NCBI GenBank assembly: GCA_017517815.1
Contig: JAFWYA010000039.1
Location: 22,050 to 86,049 of the forward strand
Source of the DNA: Clostridia bacterium
GTDB taxonomy: Bacteria > Bacillota_A > Clostridia > Christensenellales > Aristaeellaceae
Direction: 5' to 3'
Length of the DNA: 64,000 bases
The first letter of the stretch is position 1. Each line of letters starts with the position of its first letter. The position numbers and the translations under genes were made by a program. The notes beneath the pieces were generated by a model. The model was not told the origin of the DNA. It ran no database searches and saw only the letters and a program-made list of their open reading frames with translations. Shown here piece after piece: positions 15,876 through 24,057 of the stretch.

Positions 15876-17714
15876 TTATTCGTAAATCGTGCGTCCATTT
15901 GCGTCCTTCACACCGCTGAGGCGGTAGAAGAAGGTGTTGATGATGTCGCACCATTCATGCGCGTTTTTCAGCTGACGCTGCATGCGCTCCTGCGCCACCT
16001 CGCGGTCGGGCGAGGGCAGGTCGAGCTGTGAAAGCGTCTTCGCCATGGCCTGTGTTTCCGCATATCCTTCGAAGTGGTCGTCGTAGATGCGCTGCACAAG
16101 CGTGCGTCCGTCCGCCATCACATAGTCGTAGCGCAGGCGGTGGAAGAACAGCTTCAACTTGTCGGGACAGGTGTCGAGATTGGCATACAAACTGCGGAAG
16201 GGTTCGGGGTACTGCTCGGTGTAGCCGGTGCCGTTGTTTGTGCGGTCAATGCCCACGGCGTCGCGGTTGGCCTTGTGATAGGTGCCCCACGGTGCATATT
16301 CGTAGCCGGAAGGCGACGGGCCGTAGTGCTCGTGCGTGGTCACCATCCAGTTCAGTCCCAGCGGCGAGGTGTACTTTTCGTAGGTGCTGCGGCTGTTCAT
16401 CAGCAGCGCCACCAGCATTTCCTGCTGCTGTTCATCCAGCTTGTAAGTGAGCCTCACCCACAGGCGGATGCACTCTTCCGGGTCACAGCCGGGATCCCAT
16501 GCCGTCAGGCCGTAGCTGAACAGGTTGACCGCCGCAAAGGGATGGCCGGTGTAGTTGTCGTCGCGGCCCAGATTGCTCACTGCGGCGATGGCCATCACCT
16601 GTTTGGGCGGCAGGTCGCGGAAGATCTCCTTCCACACGGGCGGCATGGCGTAGATGTCGATCTGGTGGCCGGTGTACTCCTGCGCCAGCTGGATCTCCAG
16701 CGCCAGATTGGTGTTGGGCATGGCGTAGAACAGGGGCGACACAGGCTCGCGTACCTGGAAGTCGAACGGGCCGTTTTTGATCTGCAAAATGACGTTGTCG
16801 TCAAAGCGGCCGTCCAGATGCGCATAGTGGATATAGGCCGCCATGGGCCGGTCGGTGGTGGTGTCGCGCCAGTCCTGCATGCAGTTGTACACAAAGCAGC
16901 GCCAGATCAGCTTGCCGCCATGGGGCTTGAGCGCGCGCGCCAGCATATTCGCGCCGTCGGCATGGTCGCGGCCATAGGTAAACGGGCCGGGCCGATGCTC
17001 GCTGTCGGCCTTTACAAGGAAGCCGGCCAGATCGGGCACGGCATGATAGACCTTCTCCGTCTGCTGCATCCACCACTGCTGCACGCGCTCGTCCAGCGGG
17101 TCGGCGGTGGGAATGCCGTGGCGCATGGGATGCGCATAGTCGATGGACAGCATCAGCTTCACGCCGAAGGGGCGGAAGATGGCGGCCAGCTTGGCAAGCT
17201 CGGGCAGCCATTCCTCTTCGATCAGCTTGTGAGCGGGATCGTGCACGTTGACGTTGTTGATGCAGATCACATTCAGGCCTACCGACGCCATCATGCGCGC
17301 CAGCTGGCGGATGCGGGATGCATCGTAGTCAAACCAGCCGTTTTCAAAAAACAGCGACCGACCGGAATAACCGCGCTCCACAGTGCCCTCGGCATTGTCC
17401 CAGCAGTTGATCATGCGCAGGTCGTAGCACGGTGCGCTTGGCTGTGTGCCCAGCCTGACCGGATATCCCGCATGCAGCGCCATCAGCAGCCGGTATGCGC
17501 CGTAGAGCACGCCCGTTTCGCCGCCGGTGATCAAAAATTGCCCTTCTTTTTTCTCAATCAAAAAGCTGTCGCCCATTTCCGGACGCACGCAAAGATCCAC
17601 CGGTTCACCGGCGGCCTGATCCAGTTCAAAACGCGCGATCTGCTGCGGAGTTTTCAAGTCCGCAGGCGCTTCAGCACACAAAAACGGAAGCCAGGTCAGA
17701 CAGGGCTGCTTCAT
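15876..17714 (-). CDS. aguA: Alpha-glucuronidase (GH67)
   Basis: Removes (4-O-methyl-)glucuronic acid from the non-reducing end of xylo-oligosaccharides. 612 residues, no signal peptide, so it acts on imported oligosaccharides. An N-terminal beta-domain carries GGETGVLYGAYRLL. The barrel contains GLNVICINNVNVHD and the general-acid segment LVKADSEHRPGPFTYGRDHA (Glu in DSEHRPGP). It also contains the signature RCFVYNCMQDWRDTTTDRP. The protein is somewhat shorter than typical GH67 (about 680), mainly at the C-terminus. The ATG at 17714 has AAAGGAAC about 9 bases upstream; an open extension to 17804 has no ribosome site. Confidence 0.93.
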   Translation of the reverse strand: MKQPCLTWLPFLCAEAPADLKTPQQIARFELDQAAGEPVDLCVRPEMGDSFLIEKKEGQFLITGGETGVLYGAYRLLMALHAGYPVRLGTQPSAPCYDLRMINCWDNAEGTVERGYSGRSLFFENGWFDYDASRIRQLARMMASVGLNVICINNVNVHDPAHKLIEEEWLPELAKLAAIFRPFGVKLMLSIDYAHPMRHGIPTADPLDERVQQWWMQQTEKVYHAVPDLAGFLVKADSEHRPGPFTYGRDHADGANMLARALKPHGGKLIWRCFVYNCMQDWRDTTTDRPMAAYIHYAHLDGRFDDNVILQIKNGPFDFQVREPVSPLFYAMPNTNLALEIQLAQEYTGHQIDIYAMPPVWKEIFRDLPPKQVMAIAAVSNLGRDDNYTGHPFAAVNLFSYGLTAWDPGCDPEECIRLWVRLTYKLDEQQQEMLVALLMNSRSTYEKYTSPLGLNWMVTTHEHYGPSPSGYEYAPWGTYHKANRDAVGIDRTNNGTGYTEQYPEPFRSLYANLDTCPDKLKLFFHRLRYDYVMADGRTLVQRIYDDHFEGYAETQAMAKTLSQLDLPSPDREVAQERMQRQLKNAHEWCDIINTFFYRLSGVKDANGRTIYE

Positions 17715-17748
17715 CGTCAAATGTTCCTTTCTGTTGTATGTTGAAATG

Positions 17749-17783
17749 ATTATACCATGTTTTGCCACACTCGCACTATGCGA
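17749..17783 (-). promoter_or_regulatory. Extended -10 promoter and inverted-repeat operator of the GH67 gene
   Basis: On the minus strand TGGTATAAT (17749-17757). The place of the -35 is occupied by an inverted repeat TCGCA-CTA-TGCGA (17771-17783), which could bind a repressor or activator. A related TTGCGCA motif lies nearby at about 17808-17814. Confidence 0.5.
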
Positions 17784-17848
17784 AAGTTGCGGCCCACCTT
17801 GCACAAATTGCGCATGAAAAAATGCCGTATCCGCAAGGAAATGAAAGG

Positions 17849-17871
17849 TTGTTGTCGAACCTATTCAACAA
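17849..17871 (+). promoter_or_regulatory. Inverted repeat upstream of the MBL-fold/GH39 pair
   Basis: TTGTTG, 11 bases, CAACAA, ending 23 bases before the ATG at 17895. Possible operator; no convincing promoter hexamers are seen beside it. Confidence 0.35.
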
Positions 17872-17894
17872 ACCCAAAAGGAGCGTAACAATCT

Positions 17895-18677
17895 ATGAAA
17901 GCTGAACGGGTACTGCCCGGTGTATGGCACATTCAGGGCGATATGGACGTATGCATGACGCTGATCGAAGGCGAAAACCGCGCGCTATTGGTGGATGCAG
18001 GCTATGGTCTGAGCGATCTGGACGCCTTTGTGCGCGTGCTGACGCAAAAGCCGCTGACGGTGATTCTCACCCACGGGCATCACGACCACGCGCTGGGCGC
18101 GCGCTGCTTTGATGAAACCTGCATGTTTTCAGACGATCTGCCCGACTTTGCCACCTTTACCGCCCCCGAACAGCGCGCAAAGGTTGCGCAGCAGGCGCAG
18201 GCAAAAGGCGTAGCCGTACCGGCGGATTATCTGACTGCGCCGATTCCCGTTCCCAAGCCCCTTGAGGAAGGCGAGATCGACCTTGGCGGGCTCACTGCGC
18301 ACATCATCCACTGCCCCGGCCACACGCCGGGCTCCGCCGTGGTGTATGTGCCGCAGCCTCAGCTGCTGCTGACCGCCGACGACTGGAATCCCTGCACATG
18401 GCTGTTCTTCCCGGCGGCATTGCCTGCCGAAGCCTACCGCGAAAATGTGCGCGCGCTGCTTCAGCTGCCCTTCACGCATGTGCTGTGCTCGCACCGCACC
18501 GCGCTGTATGAGCGCGCCGTGTTTGAGGATTTCTTAAACGGTCTGACCGACGACTGTCTGCGGAATGCGCGAAAAGTGGACATGGGCTGGCCCATCGACA
18601 CGCGCGAGGCCACTCCCGCCGAAGGGCAGATCTTTGTATTCGACTGGAACAAAACCAAGCTGGAGGAAAACGCATGA
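17895..18677 (+). CDS. MBL-fold metallo-hydrolase
   Basis: A 260-residue metallo-beta-lactamase-fold protein with the HxHxDH zinc motif in LTHGHHDHALG. Further metal ligands are the His in HCPGHTPGS, Asp in LTADDWN and the final His in LCSHRTALY. The substrate is unknown. It overlaps the following GH39 gene as ATGA, which suggests a linked job, for example hydrolysing an ester or lactone released from xylan. That role is an inference only. AAAGGAG precedes the ATG. Confidence 0.85.
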   Translation: MKAERVLPGVWHIQGDMDVCMTLIEGENRALLVDAGYGLSDLDAFVRVLTQKPLTVILTHGHHDHALGARCFDETCMFSDDLPDFATFTAPEQRAKVAQQAQAKGVAVPADYLTAPIPVPKPLEEGEIDLGGLTAHIIHCPGHTPGSAVVYVPQPQLLLTADDWNPCTWLFFPAALPAEAYRENVRALLQLPFTHVLCSHRTALYERAVFEDFLNGLTDDCLRNARKVDMGWPIDTREATPAEGQIFVFDWNKTKLEENA

Positions 18678-20167
18678 AACACCTCAACATCGCCATTGCG
18701 CCCGACAGCCGCGCAGCATTTGCCAACAACGCCGCCTTCTGCGTAGGCACCGGCCGCATGGGACTGGCTCTGCAGCAGGAGTATCAGGATCAGCTGGCGC
18801 TGGCGCAGGATCTGGCGCATTTCAAACATATCCGCGGCCACGGCCTGTTCAGCGACGACATGGCCATCTATCAGACCTGTACCGACGCCGATGGCTGCGA
18901 ACACGACGTTTACAACTTCACCTACCTTGACCGCGTGATGGACAGCTATCTTGAAAAGGGCCTGCGCCCCTTCCTGGAGCTGGGCTTCATGCCCGGCAAA
19001 ATGGCCAGCGGCACGCAAACGGTATTCTACTGGAAGGGCAATGTTACCCCTCCGGCTGATGAAGCCAAATGGGTGAACATGGTCAAGGCAACGCTTACCC
19101 ATCTGGCCCGCCGCTACGGCGAGGAAGAAGTCAGCCGGTGGCCCTGCGAGGTGTGGAACGAGCCCAACCTGCAGGTGTTCTGGGAAAATGCTGACAAACA
19201 GAAGTATCTGCGCCTGTACGCCATCACCTCCGTTGCTGTGAAAGAAGTGCTGCCGCGCATGCGCGTGGGCGGCCCAGCCATCTGCGGCGGTCAGGGATCG
19301 CAGGAATGGGTGGCGGATTTTCTCACCTTCTGCCGCGACAATCAGCTGCCGCTGGACTTCGTCACCCGCCACGCCTACATGGGTCAGGCCACCACGAAGG
19401 TAGGCCGCTACACCTATCACGAGATGTGCCCCGTGCAGGTGACCTACGACGAAATGAAGCGCACACGCGAGATCATCGACAGCTTCCCCGAGTACAGAGG
19501 GATGGAGCTGCATATTACCGAGTTCAACACCTCCTACAATCCCCTGTGCCCCATCCATGATACCAACTTAAACGCCGCCTACATCGCAGGCCTGCTCGCC
19601 TGCCTTGGCGACGTGGCCGCCAGCTATTCCTACTGGACCTTCGGCGACGTGTTTGAGGAGCAGGGCGTGCCGGCCCGTCCCTTCCACGGCGGCTTTGGCA
19701 TGATCGCCAACCAGCTCATCATCAAGCCCACCATGTGGACGTTTGCATTCTTCAACAACCTGAAGGGTGAATGCGTGCACCGCGATGAATGCAGCGTCAT
19801 CATGCGCCGTGAGGACGGCAGCTACGAAGGCGTTTTGTGGAACCTGTGCCGCACCGATACCGATGCGCTGACGGTGGATATCAGCCTGCCGATCGAAGGC
19901 AAGTATGCGCTGTGCACCCGCACGGTGGATGAAGAGTGCTGCAACCCGCTCAAGTGCTGGCACGAAATGGGCCAGCCGCAGAGCCTGACCTGTGACCAGC
20001 TTGCGTTCCTGCGGCAGGCCGGGCAGCCGCTGTGCCAGTCGCAGAGCGTGAACGGCCCGTTCAGCCTGACCCTTGGCCGCAACGCCGTGGTGCATTTTAC
20101 CCTCTCCCCCGTGCAGATGGAGACTGAATACGGCTACGATTACGACTGGTACCGTCAGCACAGCTGA
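18674..20167 (+). CDS. Beta-xylosidase-type glycoside hydrolase (GH39)
   Basis: A 497-residue cytoplasmic GH39 enzyme likely to release xylose from xylo-oligosaccharides. The acid/base is Glu163 in EVWNEPNLQVFW and the nucleophile Glu283 in HITEFNTSYNP. FKHIRGHGLFSDDM near the N-terminus and SYWTFGDVFEEQG are classic GH39 segments. A C-terminal beta-domain follows. Translationally coupled to the MBL-fold gene (4-base overlap) and divergent from the GH67 gene, so the three form a glucuronoxylan-degradation locus. No transporter is directly attached. Confidence 0.92.
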   Translation: MKHLNIAIAPDSRAAFANNAAFCVGTGRMGLALQQEYQDQLALAQDLAHFKHIRGHGLFSDDMAIYQTCTDADGCEHDVYNFTYLDRVMDSYLEKGLRPFLELGFMPGKMASGTQTVFYWKGNVTPPADEAKWVNMVKATLTHLARRYGEEEVSRWPCEVWNEPNLQVFWENADKQKYLRLYAITSVAVKEVLPRMRVGGPAICGGQGSQEWVADFLTFCRDNQLPLDFVTRHAYMGQATTKVGRYTYHEMCPVQVTYDEMKRTREIIDSFPEYRGMELHITEFNTSYNPLCPIHDTNLNAAYIAGLLACLGDVAASYSYWTFGDVFEEQGVPARPFHGGFGMIANQLIIKPTMWTFAFFNNLKGECVHRDECSVIMRREDGSYEGVLWNLCRTDTDALTVDISLPIEGKYALCTRTVDEECCNPLKCWHEMGQPQSLTCDQLAFLRQAGQPLCQSQSVNGPFSLTLGRNAVVHFTLSPVQMETEYGYDYDWYRQHS

Positions 20168-20199
20168 TGTTCAAATCCTGCACTTTTGGACACAATCCG

Positions 20200-20228
20200 T
20201 TGAAACAATCCAAATACAAAGCTATACT
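20200..20228 (+). promoter_or_regulatory. Sigma-A promoter of the aconitase gene
   Basis: TTGAAA (20200-20205), 17 bases, TATACT (20223-20228). Confidence 0.82.
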
Positions 20229-20229
20229 G

Positions 20230-20261
20230 AATAGCGGCGAGGCATCTGCCCCGCCGCTATT
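20230..20261 (+). other. 5' leader hairpin of the aconitase mRNA
   Basis: A 10-bp stem (aatagcggcg / cgccgctatt) with a 12-base loop at or just after the expected transcription start, ending 10 bases before the GGAGG ribosome site. Probably a stabilising 5' hairpin; no T run. Confidence 0.6.
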
Positions 20262-20284
20262 TCACTCCTTTGGAGGACTTTTTC

Positions 20285-22216
20285 ATGAACGTAACACAGA
20301 AGATCCTTTCCGCCCATCTGGTATCCGGCGAGCTGATCCCCGGCAGCGAGATCGCCATCCGCATCGATCAGACTCTCACGCAGGACTCCACCGGCACCAT
20401 GGCCTATCTGCAGTTTGAGGCCATGGGCGTTGACCGCGTCAAAACGGAAAAGAGCATCGCCTATATCGACCACAACACCCTGCAGACCGGTTTTGAAAAC
20501 GCCGACGACCACAAGTACATCGCCACCGTGACGGGCAAGCACGGCATTTACCTCAGCAAGCCCGGCAACGGCATCTGCCATCAGGTACAGCTGGAGCGCA
20601 TCGGCAAGCCCGGAAAAACGTTGCTTGGTTCCGACAGCCACACTCCCACCGGCGGCGCGCTGGGCATGATCGCCATCGGCGCCGGCGGACTGGACGTGGC
20701 CGTGGCCATGGGCGGCGGCGCGTACTATCTCAGCTGCCCCAGTGTGGTCAACGTTCGTCTCACCGGCCAGCTTCAGCGCGGCGTGGCTGCCAAGGACGTC
20801 ATCCTTGAGCTGCTGCGCAGGCTCAGCGTCAAGGGCGGCGTGGGCAAGGTGATGGAATACACCGGCCCCGGTGTGAACACCCTGTCCATCCCCGAGCGTG
20901 CAACCATCACCAACATGGGCGCAGAGCTGGGCGCAACCACCAGCGTGTTCCCCTCCGACGACGTGACCGCCGCCTTCCTCAAGGCCCAGGGCCGCGCGGA
21001 GGACTTCATCCCCCTGACAGCCGATGAAGACGCCATTTACGAAGAGACCGTCGAAATCGACCTTTCCGCCCTTGTACCCATGGTGGCCCTGCCCCATATG
21101 CCCGACAACGTCAAGACGGTTGAAGAGGCCGGGCAGATCAAGGTCGATCAGGTATGCATCGGCAGCTGCACCAACTCCAGCTATCTGGACATGATGCGCG
21201 TAGCCGCCATTCTCAAGGGCAAGACCGTCCATCCCGACGTGTCGCTGGTGATCGCACCCGGCAGCCGTCAGGTGCTGAGCATGCTCAGCAAAAACGGCGC
21301 CCTGCACGACATGATCGAAGCAGGCGCGCGCATCTGCGAAACGGCCTGCGGCTTCTGCATCGGCATGGGCCAGAGCCCGTCCACCAATGCCGTGAGCGTG
21401 CGCACCAACAACCGCAACTTCTTTGGCCGCAGCGGCACCAAATCCGCCGGTATCTATCTGGTCAGCTGTGAAACCGCCGCCGCCACCGCCCTCACCGGCG
21501 TGCTCACCGACCCCCGCACCGTTGACGCCGATCTGAACGTCGCCATGCCGGAAAGCTTCCTCTACAACGACAACCTCATCATCCCGCCTGTGGCGGAGGA
21601 TAAGGCCGCTGATGCGCAGGTCGTGCGCGGCCCCAACATCAAGCCCTTCCCCAAGGCCGACGCGCTGGCTGACAGCCTGCAGGGCAGCGTGCTTCTGAAG
21701 ATGGAGGATAACATCACCACCGACCACATCATGCCCTCCGACAGCTCGCTGCTGCCCTTCCGCAGCAACATTCCCAAGCTCAGCGAACACTGTCTGGCTC
21801 CCGTCGATCCCACCTTCCCCGCCCGTGCCAGGGAGGCAGGCGGCGGCTTCCTGCTGGCCGGTCAGAACTACGGCCAGGGTTCCAGCCGCGAGCATGCCGC
21901 GCTGGTGCCGCTGTATCTGAAGATCCGCGGCGTGCTGGCCAAGAGCTTCGCCCGCATCCACCGCGCCAACCTCATCAACAACGGCATCCTGCCGCTTGAG
22001 TTTGTGAGCGAAACCGACTACGACCGTTTTGACCAGACCGACGCCATCGCCCTGCCGGGCGTCCGCCAGCTGGTGGAAAGCGGCGAGACCCTCATTCCCG
22101 TTGAGAACCTCACCAAGGGCTTCACCGTTCAGATGAAGCTGGATCTCACCGAACGTCAGCGCGGCATGATCCTCGCCGGCGGCCTCATCAACATGATCGC
22201 CCAGCAGAACAGGTGA
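20285..22216 (+). CDS. Aconitate hydratase (single-chain, ancient-type)
   Basis: Interconverts citrate and isocitrate using a 4Fe-4S cluster. 643 residues with swivel domain at the C-terminus (GQNYGQGSSREHAALVPLYL). Cluster cysteines are in IGSCTNSS and the pair ACGFCIGMG; LLGSDSHTPTGGALG is a further signature. This is the aconitase form related to 3-isopropylmalate dehydratase that is common in clostridia. Homoaconitase or isopropylmalate isomerase is less likely because those are two-subunit here. ATG 20285 has GGAGG 8 bases upstream. It is probably for glutamate synthesis in an incomplete citrate cycle. Confidence 0.92.
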   Translation: MNVTQKILSAHLVSGELIPGSEIAIRIDQTLTQDSTGTMAYLQFEAMGVDRVKTEKSIAYIDHNTLQTGFENADDHKYIATVTGKHGIYLSKPGNGICHQVQLERIGKPGKTLLGSDSHTPTGGALGMIAIGAGGLDVAVAMGGGAYYLSCPSVVNVRLTGQLQRGVAAKDVILELLRRLSVKGGVGKVMEYTGPGVNTLSIPERATITNMGAELGATTSVFPSDDVTAAFLKAQGRAEDFIPLTADEDAIYEETVEIDLSALVPMVALPHMPDNVKTVEEAGQIKVDQVCIGSCTNSSYLDMMRVAAILKGKTVHPDVSLVIAPGSRQVLSMLSKNGALHDMIEAGARICETACGFCIGMGQSPSTNAVSVRTNNRNFFGRSGTKSAGIYLVSCETAAATALTGVLTDPRTVDADLNVAMPESFLYNDNLIIPPVAEDKAADAQVVRGPNIKPFPKADALADSLQGSVLLKMEDNITTDHIMPSDSSLLPFRSNIPKLSEHCLAPVDPTFPARAREAGGGFLLAGQNYGQGSSREHAALVPLYLKIRGVLAKSFARIHRANLINNGILPLEFVSETDYDRFDQTDAIALPGVRQLVESGETLIPVENLTKGFTVQMKLDLTERQRGMILAGGLINMIAQQNR

Positions 22217-22310
22217 GAAGGGACGGGAGGGAGGCGCTGCCTCCCTCCACCCTCCGCTCAAGGGCTTTGCCCTTGAGAATCCCACCTTTGGGAGAGGATA
22301 ACATGTCATA
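22217..22310. repeat. Palindromic intergenic element, copy B
   Basis: Directly after the aconitase stop and before the terminator. Contains gggagg-cgctg-cctccc type inversion, the core ctcaagggctttgcccttgag, and cccacctttggg. The 17-base core is the reverse complement of that in copy A (11094-11184), and the flanking order is the same when A is inverted. Confidence 0.7.
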
Positions 22311-22340
22311 AAAAGGAGCAGTGTTCTTACTGCTCCTTTT
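22311..22340. terminator. Bidirectional terminator between aconitase and sigG
   Basis: A 12-bp stem (aaaaggagcagt / actgctcctttt) with loop gttctt and a T run on both strands. Confidence 0.9.
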
Positions 22341-22341
22341 T

Positions 22342-23124
22342 TCATGCACGTCCCACGTGCTTTTTCATGTGGGTGAGGGCGTTTTTTTCAAGGCGGCTCA
22401 CCTGCGCCTGGGAAATGCCGATTTCACCGGCCACTTCCATCTGGGTACGGCCCTGGAAGAAGCGCATCGTAAGGATATGTTTTTCGCGCTCTGACAAGCG
22501 GCTCATGGCTTCGCGCACGCCGATCACGTCCAGCCAGCTGTTGTCGGGCCTTTTTTCATCGGTGATCTGATCCATCAGGTACAGCGCGTCGCCGCCGTCG
22601 TTATACACGGGCTCAAACAGGCTCACCGGGTCTTGAATGGCCTCCAGTGCAAACACCACGTCCTCGCGCGGCAGGCCCAGCTCTTTGGCCAGTTCAGTCA
22701 CGTCGGGCTCACGGCCCAGCTTTTCCGCCAGCCGGTCGCGGGCCTTGAGCGCCTTATAGGCTGTGTCGCGCATGGAACGGCTGACGCGGATGGCATTGTT
22801 GTCGCGCAGATACCGGCGAATCTCGCCGATGATCATGGGCACGGCATAGGTGGAAAACCGCACGTTCTGTGTCACGTCAAAGTTATCCAGCGCTTTGATC
22901 AGGCCGATGCAGCCCACCTGAAACAGGTCATCCACATTTTCGCCGCGGTTGCCAAAGCGCTGGATGACGCTGAGCACCAGCCTGAGATTGCCGCGGATGA
23001 ATTCCTCGCGGGCATTGAGATCGCCGCCATGTACCAGCGGAAAAAGCTCGCGCATGCGCTCATTGGTGATCACCGGAAGCGTCGAGGTATCCACCCCGCA
23101 GATTTCGACCTTGTTCATCGCCAT
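22342..23124 (-). CDS. sigG: RNA polymerase sporulation sigma factor SigG
   Basis: The late forespore sigma factor. 260 residues, the same length as the B. subtilis protein. It starts with the diagnostic NKVEICGVDTSTLPV, then region 2 (NLRLVLSVIQRFGNRGENVD..., FSTYAVPMIIGEIRRYLRD) and the region 4 helix-turn-helix (EVAGEIGISQAQVSRLEKN). ATG 23124 is chosen because GGAGGGG lies 6 bases upstream; the frame is open 99 codons further but without family similarity. Sigma-F would lack the NKVEICGV start. It is detached from spoIIGA-sigE, which usually precede it. Confidence 0.95.
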   Translation of the reverse strand: MAMNKVEICGVDTSTLPVITNERMRELFPLVHGGDLNAREEFIRGNLRLVLSVIQRFGNRGENVDDLFQVGCIGLIKALDNFDVTQNVRFSTYAVPMIIGEIRRYLRDNNAIRVSRSMRDTAYKALKARDRLAEKLGREPDVTELAKELGLPREDVVFALEAIQDPVSLFEPVYNDGGDALYLMDQITDEKRPDNSWLDVIGVREAMSRLSEREKHILTMRFFQGRTQMEVAGEIGISQAQVSRLEKNALTHMKKHVGRA

Positions 23125-23304
23125 TTTGCACCCCTCCGTACATAGGCTTGTACCTGAAGTATGGAAGGAGGCGGGCGCTTTTATGCCGCGCTGACACAAT
23201 GCGGCAAAGGCTTTCAAACCCTGACAGGATCTGCTATGCAGGAATCCGCAGGCCCCGTGTCGAACCTGAGTAACACCATTTTGACCAGAAACGGGGCGCA
23301 GCAC

Positions 23305-24030
23305 ATGGAACAGGGCATCCATCAGCTGAAAGAGCTGATCGAAAAATCGCAGTATACGGTTTTTTTCGGCGGAGCGGGCGTGAGCACAGCCTCGGGTATT
23401 CCTGATTTCCGCAGTGCGCATGGCATTTATGCCGGTTCACAGGGCCGCAGCTACGAGGAAATGCTGTCACACGGCTATTTTATGCGCCACACCGACAGCT
23501 TCTGGGCGTTTTACAAAAACGTGATGCTCTACCCCGATGCAAAGCCCAACGCCGCGCATCATGCGCTTGCGCGTCTGGAGCAGCAGGGCAAGCTGAAGGC
23601 CGTCATCACCCAGAACATCGACGGGCTGCACCAGCTGGCCGGCAGCCAAAATGTTTTGGAACTGCATGGAACTGTGCACCGCAACCTGTGCATGCGCTGC
23701 CCGCAGCATTTTGATCTGGCGGATGTGCTGGCACAGGAGGGCACGCCGCGCTGTCCGGAATGCGGTTCTATCATCAAGCCGGACGTTGTGCTCTACGGAG
23801 AGCAGCTGGACACGCAGGTTTTGGATGCAGCGCTTGACCACATCCGCCGCTGCGACCTGCTCATTGTGGGCGGTACGTCGCTGATTGTGCATCCGGCGGC
23901 AGGGCTCATCACCTACCGGCGCGAGGGTGTGCCGGTGGTGCTCATCAACCGCGACGCCACCCCCTACGACGACAATGCGGATCTCATCGTCCGCGGCAAC
24001 ATCGCGCAGGTGCTGGATGAGGCGATATAA
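23305..24030 (+). CDS. cobB: NAD-dependent protein deacylase (sirtuin)
   Basis: A Sir2 family deacetylase of 241 residues. The NAD-binding start is FGGAGVSTASGIPDFRS, followed by TQNIDGLH and the catalytic His121 in LELHGTVH. A four-Cys zinc site is C129, C132, C150 and C153 (CMRC, CPEC). Met at 23305 (the MEQG start) gives the normal family length. The ribosome site is weak (gggg, 8 bases upstream). The 180 bases before it, back to sigG, hold no recognisable gene, though the frame is open. Targets may include acetyl-CoA synthetase, as in other bacteria. Confidence 0.93.
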   Translation: MEQGIHQLKELIEKSQYTVFFGGAGVSTASGIPDFRSAHGIYAGSQGRSYEEMLSHGYFMRHTDSFWAFYKNVMLYPDAKPNAAHHALARLEQQGKLKAVITQNIDGLHQLAGSQNVLELHGTVHRNLCMRCPQHFDLADVLAQEGTPRCPECGSIIKPDVVLYGEQLDTQVLDAALDHIRRCDLLIVGGTSLIVHPAAGLITYRREGVPVVLINRDATPYDDNADLIVRGNIAQVLDEAI

Positions 24031-24056
24031 AAAAGAACCCCATTCGGGGTTCTTTT
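24031..24056. terminator. Bidirectional terminator between convergent genes
   Basis: An 11-bp stem (aaaagaacccc / ggggttctttt) with loop attc and T runs on both strands. It ends the sirtuin gene and the six-gene minus-strand unit. Confidence 0.92.
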
Positions 24057-24057
24057 T

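Noticed and set aside
16074..17744. A 556-codon open frame on the plus strand across the GH67 gene
   Set aside because: Shadow frame; GH67 signatures are on the minus strand and no start signal precedes this frame.
20222..22345. A 707-codon open frame on the minus strand across the aconitase gene
   Set aside because: Antisense shadow of aconitase; the conserved aconitase motifs, promoter and ribosome site are all on the plus strand.
23161..23304. N-terminal extension of the sirtuin or a small separate gene
   Set aside because: Although GGAGG occurs nearby, the residues do not resemble a sirtuin and the family length is met from 23305.
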